A stretch of DNA of 64,000 nt, from contig JAAETH010000595.1 of NCBI GenBank assembly GCA_024228575.1, forward strand, positions 27,613 to 91,612, in the 5' to 3' direction. The DNA is from Actinomycetes bacterium. GTDB lineage: Bacteria; Actinomycetota; Acidimicrobiia; Acidimicrobiales; Poriferisodalaceae. A model generated the notes under the pieces. The model worked only from the letters and a program-made list of their open reading frames with translations, was not told the origin of the DNA and did not search any database. The position numbers and the translations under genes are program-made. Below, piece by piece: positions 57,944 to 64,000 of this stretch; the stretch's first letter is position 1, and the number at the start of each line of letters is the position of its first letter.

Positions 57944-59869
57944 ATGACTATCGATCTGGGGATTCCGGGATATATCGACGCCGTCGAGATCGGCCGCGGC
58001 GGTTTCGGCGTCGTATACCGCGCCCTCCAAACAAGCCTCGACCGCAACGTCGCCATCAAGATCATGCACTCAGCCGGGGTAGACCCCGACACCGAACGAC
58101 ACATCCGCCGCGAACGAGAGACCCTGGCCGAACTGACCTCCCATCCCGGAATCGTCACCGTGTTCGACGCAGGCACCCTCCCATCTGGCTCACCGTGGAT
58201 AGCCATGGAATACTGCCCCGGCGGCACCTTCGCCGATCGCATACGAAGCGCCGGACCGCTGCCGTGGAACGACGCTGTGGACGTCGTGAGCATCATCACC
58301 GAAGCGGTCGGCCACGCTCACGAAGCCGGCATCATCCACCGCGACATCAAACCGGCCAACATCTTGTTCACCGCCCACGGCCGCCCCAAACTCGGCGACT
58401 TCAGCACCGCCGTCATCGAATCATCATCCACCGCCTCGGCAACCGCAATCGCAGGCAGCCTCCACTACACCGCCCCCGAACTGCTCCAAGGCTCCACGCC
58501 CACACCCCAGTCAGACATCTACAGCCTCGCCGCCACCCTCCAAACCGCGATCGAAGGCAAAGCACCCCACCACCACACAACCAGCAACTCCAATACCGCC
58601 GACATCCCCACCCCGCTTCTCGAGCTGATCGAACGATGCCTCGACAAGAACCCGACCAACCGGCCAGCCAACACCAGCGCTTTGGCGACCCAAATCAAGC
58701 GAGCTATGACACCACCCGAAGCCAAACCACCGCCAGATGAACCCGAGCCACCAACCGTCATCCACCCCGACCAGGCTGCCACCAGAGGTGCAACAGCGGG
58801 ACCCGAGGCGGCTACAGCCGCGACGGTTGCACATCAACACGACCCAGAACCACGGCCCTCACCTCGACACCGCAAACCCAAACCTGATCACGCACAAGCT
58901 CCGCAACCCAAACACACACCCAGCCCAAACCCCACAGGCGCCGCACCCGCGAAACGCCCAACTCGGCCCAGCAGGCTGGTTCTCGGCTTGATCCTGCTCG
59001 GCCTCATCTCCTTGACCGTCGTCATCATCGCCGTACTCAACCCAACGGACAACGAAACGACAACTCCCGCCACGGCTGCGATTCCGTCGGTCGATCTTGC
59101 CGCAGCGGGTGTCGATTCGGATCTGATAGCGCGGGTGTCATTTGCCATCCCCGTCGCCAGTTCGGGTCTTGAGGCCACCCTCACCGGCCACACCGGCCCG
59201 GTGTTGTCGGTGGCCGCGCTAGACGACGGGCGTATCGCCAGCGCCAGCTCCGATGGGACCGTCAAGGTTTGGGACCTTGGCGACCCCGACAATCCCACCA
59301 CCCTCACCGGCCCGGTGTATTCGGTGGCCGCGCTAGACGACGGGCGTATCGCCAGCGCCAGCTACGACGAGACCGTCAAGGTTTGGGATCTCACCGACCC
59401 CGACAATCCCACCACCCTCACCGGCCACACCGACCGGGTGTTGTCGGTGGCCGCGCTAGATGACGGGCGTATCGCCAGCGCCAGCTCCGACGAGACCGTC
59501 AAGGTTTGGGATCTCACCGACCCCGACAATCCCACCACCCTCACCGGTCACACCGACACGGTGTTGTCGGTGGCCGCGCTAGATGACGGGCGTATCGCCA
59601 GCGCCAGCTGGGATGGGACCGTCAAGGTTTGGGATCTCACCGACCCCGACAATCCCACCACCCTCACCGGCCACACCGACCCGGTGTATTCGGTGGCAGC
59701 GCTAGACGACGGGCGTATCGCCACCGCCAGCTCCGACGAGACCGTCAAGGTTTGGGACCCTGACGAAGGTTTGCTCGTGTCGTACACGATCGCGGCGGTT
59801 GCCCTGGCCGACAGCGAGCAAGGAACGGTGATCGCCACCGGCATCGGGTTCCTCATCGCTGACCTCTAG
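57944..59869 (+). CDS. Transmembrane Ser/Thr kinase with C-terminal WD40 repeats
   Basis: 641 residues. Kinase domain about 8-260: Gly loop GRGGFGVVY, Lys in VAIKIM, catalytic HRDIKPANI, and a DFG motif that reads DFS (GDFSTAV), then APELL. A Pro/Thr/His-rich linker (about 265-340), one membrane helix (LVLGLILLGLISLTVVIIAVL, split here as about 346-366) and five outside WD40 units of 41 residues (about 400-620). It probably senses an extracellular partner and phosphorylates cytosolic targets. GGAGGT lies 5 bases before ATG 57944. A decayed paralogue end precedes it. Confidence 0.9.
   Translation: MTIDLGIPGYIDAVEIGRGGFGVVYRALQTSLDRNVAIKIMHSAGVDPDTERHIRRERETLAELTSHPGIVTVFDAGTLPSGSPWIAMEYCPGGTFADRIRSAGPLPWNDAVDVVSIITEAVGHAHEAGIIHRDIKPANILFTAHGRPKLGDFSTAVIESSSTASATAIAGSLHYTAPELLQGSTPTPQSDIYSLAATLQTAIEGKAPHHHTTSNSNTADIPTPLLELIERCLDKNPTNRPANTSALATQIKRAMTPPEAKPPPDEPEPPTVIHPDQAATRGATAGPEAATAATVAHQHDPEPRPSPRHRKPKPDHAQAPQPKHTPSPNPTGAAPAKRPTRPSRLVLGLILLGLISLTVVIIAVLNPTDNETTTPATAAIPSVDLAAAGVDSDLIARVSFAIPVASSGLEATLTGHTGPVLSVAALDDGRIASASSDGTVKVWDLGDPDNPTTLTGPVYSVAALDDGRIASASYDETVKVWDLTDPDNPTTLTGHTDRVLSVAALDDGRIASASSDETVKVWDLTDPDNPTTLTGHTDTVLSVAALDDGRIASASWDGTVKVWDLTDPDNPTTLTGHTDPVYSVAALDDGRIATASSDETVKVWDPDEGLLVSYTIAAVALADSEQGTVIATGIGFLIADL
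59226..59760 (+). repeat. Tandem 123-bp WD40-coding repeats
   Basis: Unit starts (CGGGCGTATCGCC) fall at 59227, 59341, 59464, 59587 and 59710, so the periods are 114, 123, 123 and 123 bp. The 114-bp unit lacks nine bases (His-Thr-Asp). Units 2 and 3 differ at about four of 123 positions. Changes cluster at the same codons (SAS-x-D, HTD-x-V-x-SV). Confidence 0.95.
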
Positions 59870-60256
59870 CACCGGGCCCAGGAGTGCCGCATCAGACGGG
59901 CATCGATCGAGATCACACCCCCTCGAGGTCCGGGCCAAAGATGCCAAGCCACCGATTCATCCCAGCCTGAATCCGGCGACCATGTCCCAGCGCACCTTCG
60001 TGTCGACCAACGAGCCACGGCGCTCACGCAGGCCAGCCCGAGTAGGAGCAGGTGAGACTGCCCGGTCAACCGGGACCGGCCACCACCAACGCCAGACAAC
60101 GGGTCGCGTCGATGGTGCTGTCCACGTGGGTCCCGCCTGCCCCGGCAGTCCGGCCGCGATGTTGTCTGAGAAGCGATCCAGCGGCCAACCACGGACCTGC
60201 GAAATTGACCGACCCGAAAAGACTCATCGTCGCACAATGGCAACCGATGGAGATTC
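59870..60256. other. 387-base gap with no recognisable gene
   Basis: All frames on both strands are broken or lack recognisable motifs. It lies between two island genes. It may be another eroded mobile element, but I could not match any part to a transposase. The last ~40 bases should carry the start signals of the gene at 60257. Confidence 0.5.
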
Positions 60257-62362
60257 ATGAACCAGGCCCCGTCGCGCTCACGCCAGCTAGCGATCACCGT
60301 TGCGGCCCTCGCGATCATCGGTCTTATTGGATCGCTGGTCGGCACGGCCCGAGCCAACGCACCCGGCGACCATGGACAGGTAGTCCCTGAAAAACCCCGA
60401 CTCGACCTCCCCGTGGTCCTGGACGGGGTCGTGAACGCCAGCGTCGTCTTCCACGACATGGTCGTGGTGGCCGGTGAGTTCTCCGCGGTCCAACTCCAGG
60501 ACGAATCGGTTGTCGGTCGCGAAAGGGTGATGGCCTACAACATCAACACCGGAGAGTTCATCGATTGGTTCGATCCGATCGTGAACAAGGAAGTCATCTC
60601 ACTCGGTGTCTCCGACGATGGCAACAGCCTCTTCCTGGGGGGCAGGTTCACCCTCATCGACGGTGTCACCCGCCACCGCGTCGCCAAACTCGATCGCCGG
60701 GGTGAGGTCGTCGAAGCCTTTGACGCAGACGTCGAGGCCAAGGTTCACGCCTTGGTCGACGACGGCGATCGGCTCTACATAGGCGGCAGCTTCGTCGAGG
60801 TCGACGGCCAGCCCAGAAGCCACCTCGCCGCGCTCGATTCAACCACGGGCGATCTCGACCCATTCAGGAACGACGTCACCGGCGGCATCGGATGGGAGGG
60901 AGCCAGCTCTGTGCGGGCGCTCGACCTGCACCCCGACGGTACGAGGTTGCTGGTCATCCACTCAGACACCCACGTCGCTGGGCTCCCCCGCACCGGCGTC
61001 GCACAGATCGATCTGACCACCGACATTGTGAGCGCATGGCACACCGAGTGGTACAAACATGCACGACTGCGCTGCGCCGATGGCGAGGCATTGACAGTCC
61101 GCGATGTCGAGTATTCACCGGATGGCTCATTCTTCGTCGTCGTCGAAAAGGGTCACTACGAGTGCGACAAGACGATCGCCTTTCCCACCGCCGACTGGCC
61201 GGGCCTCGAACAGAATCTGTGGGTCACCTCGATGTTCGATTCGGCTATCTCGGTCGGCGTCTCAGACTCGGCCGTGTACGTCGGGGGCCACTTCTGCTAC
61301 ACGAAGGCGCTCGGACCGATCCACAGCGACGATGTGGCCGACTATCCGTTCGAGGACAAGCCCGAGGTCTGCAACCCGTTCAAGAACGAGGATCGTGACG
61401 GATTCAGCGCCAGATACCAGCTCGCCGCGCTCGACCCGGTCACGGGCGAACCGCTCGATTGGGATCCCACCACCAACGTTCAGGTCGGCGTCTACGACAT
61501 CGAGGTGATCGAACGTGGCTTGCTGCTGAGCCTCGATCGCGACCAGGTGAACTACAAGACGACCGGACGGCATGCGTGGATCGAGATCGAGCCGATCGTC
61601 ACCGAGCCTGGCTACTACCTGTTGGGCGAAAGCGGCGAGGTGTTCACATTTGGCGGAGCGGTGGACAGAGGAGACGCCCAGCTCGAGGACCATCTCAGGG
61701 CGACGGCGATAGACACGACTGGAACCGGCGACGGCTACATAGTTGTCGCCTCCGACTGGAGTGTCCACCCGTTCGGCGACGCACCGACCGTCACCCCCGA
61801 CGCCGGGGACCTCGGACAGGGTGATGTGCCCGTCGATGTGAGAATCGACCCCCTCAACCGGGGCTACTGGATCTTCAGCGACACCGGCCGGGTCGTCTCG
61901 GTCGGCGATGTCCCTCACCTCGGGGACGTTTCGAACCTCGACCTCGCTGGCGCCGTCATCGCCGGCGAGGTGAACTCTGTCGGAGACGGATACCGCATGC
62001 TCGGCACCGACGGCGGAGTGTTCAGCTTCGGCACGGACCGGTTCCTAGGAAGTATCCCAGAGGTGCTTCCAGGCGTGACGCTCCAGTGCCCCATCGTGGG
62101 CCTGGTCGCCTCGAGCCCGAACGGGTACTGGCTCGTCGGTTGTGACGGAGGTGTGTTCGCCTTCGGAGACGCCCCATTCGTCGGCTCGCTCCCCGGACTC
62201 GGGGTCACTCCCGTGTCGCCCGTCAACGCCATGGTCCCCTACGGTGCCGGCTACCTGTTGATAGCGGGTGACGGAGGTGTGTTCGCCTTCGGGGGTGAGT
62301 TCCTCGGCAGCCTCGGCGATAAGGAACTGACGTCGGAGATCATCGCAATCGCGGTGGTCTGA
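60257..62362 (+). CDS. Secreted two-part beta-propeller protein
   Basis: 701 residues. Signal peptide about 1-34 (LAITVAALAIIGLIGSLVG, ending TARANA). First part (40-430): repeats such as LYIGGSFVEVDGQPRSHLAALD and LFLGGRFTLIDGVTRHRVAKL, of the delta-60/DUF5122 propeller type. Second part (about 445-701): six units of GYxLLGxxGxVFxFGxAxxxGS, for example GYWLVGCDGGVFAFGDAPFVGS, a repeat frequent in Acidimicrobiia. Several Cys pairs suggest disulfides. An extracellular binding or structural role is inferred; no catalytic motif is seen. ATG 60257. Confidence 0.85.
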   Translation: MNQAPSRSRQLAITVAALAIIGLIGSLVGTARANAPGDHGQVVPEKPRLDLPVVLDGVVNASVVFHDMVVVAGEFSAVQLQDESVVGRERVMAYNINTGEFIDWFDPIVNKEVISLGVSDDGNSLFLGGRFTLIDGVTRHRVAKLDRRGEVVEAFDADVEAKVHALVDDGDRLYIGGSFVEVDGQPRSHLAALDSTTGDLDPFRNDVTGGIGWEGASSVRALDLHPDGTRLLVIHSDTHVAGLPRTGVAQIDLTTDIVSAWHTEWYKHARLRCADGEALTVRDVEYSPDGSFFVVVEKGHYECDKTIAFPTADWPGLEQNLWVTSMFDSAISVGVSDSAVYVGGHFCYTKALGPIHSDDVADYPFEDKPEVCNPFKNEDRDGFSARYQLAALDPVTGEPLDWDPTTNVQVGVYDIEVIERGLLLSLDRDQVNYKTTGRHAWIEIEPIVTEPGYYLLGESGEVFTFGGAVDRGDAQLEDHLRATAIDTTGTGDGYIVVASDWSVHPFGDAPTVTPDAGDLGQGDVPVDVRIDPLNRGYWIFSDTGRVVSVGDVPHLGDVSNLDLAGAVIAGEVNSVGDGYRMLGTDGGVFSFGTDRFLGSIPEVLPGVTLQCPIVGLVASSPNGYWLVGCDGGVFAFGDAPFVGSLPGLGVTPVSPVNAMVPYGAGYLLIAGDGGVFAFGGEFLGSLGDKELTSEIIAIAVV

Positions 62363-62380
62363 GAGCCTCCCACCTCTGGC

Positions 62381-63805
62381 TCAGCCTCTGCCGCGGTAGG
62401 TGGCCCTGGCTCCGATGGCATCCTTGTTGAGGCGCTTCGACAAGTGCAGACCTTCGAGAACCAACTCGATGGCGCAGGCCACAACACCGGGATCGTCGGA
62501 ACCCGCTATCTCGGTGACCGTCTCCTTGAGAGCCGGAACCGAGTCGAGCATCGCAGAGTACTGATCGACCCCGAGGTCGTCACCCGTGTGCACGACCACG
62601 CCCTCCTCGAACCCCTCGACGACCGAGCGCAGCTCCTCGGGGGTGAAGTGGCCTCGGAACACCTCGAGGATCGACTGGCGAAGCATCTGCTCGATGATCA
62701 GCGACTCGCGACCGTCGTCCATCGACTCGATCTCGATCTTGCCGCTGGTCGACGCGACGAGAGCATCGAGGTCGCTGACACGGGGGACGACATGGGTCTC
62801 GCCGCGCGACAGGGCTCGGCGGGTGGCGTTGGCCACCAATACCTCGAGATTGCTGACGGTCATACGAACCGAGACACCGGAACGCTGGTTGACGTGAGGG
62901 CTGGTGCGGGCCACATGGCTGAAGGTGGTGACGATCTCGGTCATCACCTCGGGCACCGTGACCGTGATGGAGGTGCCGTCGGCAAGGGTCGCCTCGGGGA
63001 AATGGGCCTCCTGCAAGGCGATGTCCATCTCGATGTTGATGTCGAGCGGATAGTGAGTGCGAATCTGGCTTCCGAAGCGATCCTTCAGGGGGGTGATGAG
63101 CCGTCCACGGTTCGTGTAGTCCTCCGGGTTGGCCGAAGCCACCAACATCACGTCGAGGGGCAGGCGCACCTTGTACCCCCTGACCTGCACGTCGCGCTCC
63201 TCGAGGACGTTCAACAGGCCGACCTGTATGCGCTCGGCGAGATCGGGCAACTCGTTGATGGCGAAGATGCCCCGATTGGTGCGCGGAACCAGGCCGTAGT
63301 GCAGGGTCAGCTCGTCCGACAGATAGCGGCCCTCGGCAACCTTGATGGGGTCGACCTCACCGATCAGGTCGGCGATCGAGGTGTCGGGGGTCGCCAGCTT
63401 CTCGCCGTACCTGTGGTCTCGGTGGATCCAGTCGATGAGGGTGTCATCGCCGTTCTCGGCAATCAGGTCGCCGGCGTACTTCGAGACAGGGTTGCACGGA
63501 TCGTCGAGGATCTCGGACCCTGCGACGATGGGACAGTATTCGTCGAGCAGATTGGTCAGAGAACGGATCATACGTGTCTTGGCCTGACCCCTCTCGCCCA
63601 GAAAGATCACATCGTGCCCGGCCAGAATGGCATTCTCGAGCTGAGGCAAGACGGTGTTCTCGTAGCCGAGCACACCCTCGAAGAGGGGCTCGCCCGCAGA
63701 GATGAGGCGAAGTGCGTTGCGCCTCATCTCTTCCTTGACCGGAACCGACTCCCAGCCCGAAGCCTTCAGTTCCCCCAACGTCTTCGGCTGCTCCGTGCGG
63801 CTCAC
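62381..63805 (-). CDS. MoxR/BchI-type AAA ATPase (Mg-chelatase subunit I-like)
   Basis: 474 residues. An atypical Walker A VIFLGERGQAKTRMIRSL, Walker B region GIFAINELPDLAERIQVGLLN, sensor 1 MLVASANPEDYTNRGRLITPL and Arg-finger region KDRFGSQIRTHYPL, all typical of Rv0958-like proteins. It is thought to work with the VWA protein whose gene lies at 54913-56970. Start GTG 63805 (VSRTEQPKTLGEL). The start codon lies inside a 53-bp tandem repeat, so two more copies of it occur upstream. Confidence 0.92.
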   Translation of the reverse strand: MSRTEQPKTLGELKASGWESVPVKEEMRRNALRLISAGEPLFEGVLGYENTVLPQLENAILAGHDVIFLGERGQAKTRMIRSLTNLLDEYCPIVAGSEILDDPCNPVSKYAGDLIAENGDDTLIDWIHRDHRYGEKLATPDTSIADLIGEVDPIKVAEGRYLSDELTLHYGLVPRTNRGIFAINELPDLAERIQVGLLNVLEERDVQVRGYKVRLPLDVMLVASANPEDYTNRGRLITPLKDRFGSQIRTHYPLDINIEMDIALQEAHFPEATLADGTSITVTVPEVMTEIVTTFSHVARTSPHVNQRSGVSVRMTVSNLEVLVANATRRALSRGETHVVPRVSDLDALVASTSGKIEIESMDDGRESLIIEQMLRQSILEVFRGHFTPEELRSVVEGFEEGVVVHTGDDLGVDQYSAMLDSVPALKETVTEIAGSDDPGVVACAIELVLEGLHLSKRLNKDAIGARATYRGRG

Positions 63806-63858
63806 TGCCCTGCCTTCGCCTTCTGGTCGGCCCTACGGGCCTCCTCCGTGCGGCTCAC
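63802..63858 (-). CDS. Leader reading frame 2 upstream of the AAA ATPase
   Basis: The same 18 codons from the second copy, GTG at 63858. Its TGA overlaps the real gene's GTG 63805 (GTGA), which would allow re-initiation from one reading frame to the next. Confidence 0.4.
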   Translation of the reverse strand: MSRTEEARRADQKAKAGQ

Positions 63859-63911
63859 TGCCCTGCCTTCGCCTTCTGGTCGGCCCTACGGGCCTCCTCC
63901 GTGCGGCTCAC
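63855..63911 (-). CDS. Leader reading frame 1 upstream of the AAA ATPase
   Basis: 18 codons: GTG at 63911 reads VSRTEEARRADQKAKAGQ and ends in TGA, whose first bases overlap the next GTG (GTGA). AGGGGAG lies just upstream of this start, the best ribosome-binding site of the three copies. Inferred to be translated; the peptide itself may have no function. Confidence 0.4.
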   Translation of the reverse strand: MSRTEEARRADQKAKAGQ

Positions 63912-64000
63912 GACTCCCCTAACTCACGATGAGGGCCCGACCCTATCGGAGCGACCCCGAAACGACGTAGCGTGGACCGGTGGCCGAAGGACGGATCAAC

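Larger units (their letters stand above)
63791..63911 (-). repeat. 53-bp tandem repeat covering the AAA ATPase start codon
   Basis: Identical 53-bp units at 63791-63843 and 63844-63896, then 15 bases of a third to 63911. Each unit carries GTGAGCCGCACGGAG (minus strand), the start codon and first four codons of the gene, and a GGCCC-TAC-GGGCC hairpin. Because 53 is not a multiple of three, each copied start is in a different frame from the next. Confidence 0.96.

Noticed and set aside
59866..60459. 197-codon minus-strand frame in the island gap
   Set aside because: Composition is low-complexity Arg/Trp/Ser and it runs antisense into the secreted protein; no domain recognised.
62444..63922. 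492-codon plus-strand frame
   Set aside because: Antisense to the AAA ATPase gene, whose motifs are clear.
63980..64000. Possible plus-strand gene start (GTG, VAEGRIN)
   Set aside because: Only seven codons are visible, so it cannot be supported.

Overview
The window looks like chromosomal DNA of an uncultured or little-studied actinobacterium, most likely class Acidimicrobiia (Ilumatobacter-like). The evidence is high GC, a typically actinobacterial gene set (DUF3263, LytR_C, LppM-like, PAC2, the F420-associated DUF2342 metalloprotease, a SigR/RsrA-type pair, HelD/HelR, CgoX/HemQ haem genes, a solo CIRCE-controlled groEL), and a secreted protein with GYWLV/DGGVFAFG repeats of the kind common in Acidimicrobiia. 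Assignment is inferred from gene content only.

Layout. 1-2.1 kb: start of an Lhr-family helicase, a PEP-mutase/isocitrate-lyase family enzyme, and a VOC-family gene broken by one in-frame TGA. 2.2-9 kb: HelD-like RNA polymerase recycling helicase, then the hemE-hemY-lnt operon facing dtd. 9-13.3 kb: an envelope/polysaccharide-type cluster (glycosyltransferase, two methyltransferases, an alpha/alpha-toroid protein, GtrA). 13.3-21.5 kb: thioesterase, GNAT, PAC2, fructose-bisphosphate aldolase, Nudix, acyl-CoA dehydrogenase, HemQ and FdhD. 21.6-26.6 kb: groEL with CIRCE, glycerate kinase, and trehalose synthesis genes otsA/otsB, which converge and overlap. 26.7-31 kb: LytR_C, DUF3263 and tRNA-Thr genes, then the operon PIN/TRAM-ispD-ispF-rlmB. 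31-44.5 kb: Crp regulator, radA, LppM-like lipoprotein, clpC, two convergent polyprenyl-synthase paralogues, lysS, a phosphatase-like protein, hpt, tilS, metalloprotease, ECF sigma and anti-sigma genes, and a second tRNA-Thr. 44.6-56.9 kb: holB, an MFS transporter, topA, DUF368, tatA, proton pyrophosphatase, nhaA and a VWA protein. 57-62.4 kb: an accessory island. 62.4-63.9 kb: a MoxR/BchI-type AAA ATPase.

Most of the window is housekeeping. The accessory part is the plus-strand island at about 57.0-62.4 kb. It separates the VWA gene from the AAA ATPase gene, whose homologues are neighbours in other actinobacteria (for example Rv0958/Rv0959 of M. tuberculosis). It holds a frameshifted IS630-type transposase remnant, a decayed C-terminal piece of a WD40 protein, an intact transmembrane Ser/Thr kinase with five nearly identical 41-residue WD40 units, and a secreted beta-propeller protein.

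The least expected signal is at the start of the AAA ATPase gene. A 53-bp tandem duplication has copied the start codon, so that two 18-codon leader reading frames now precede the gene, each ending in a GTGA overlap with the next start. Other oddities are an Lnt homologue whose catalytic Cys position is Ser, a polyprenyl-synthase paralogue that has lost its second Asp-rich motif, and an in-frame 57-bp repeat at the start of the DUF368 gene.
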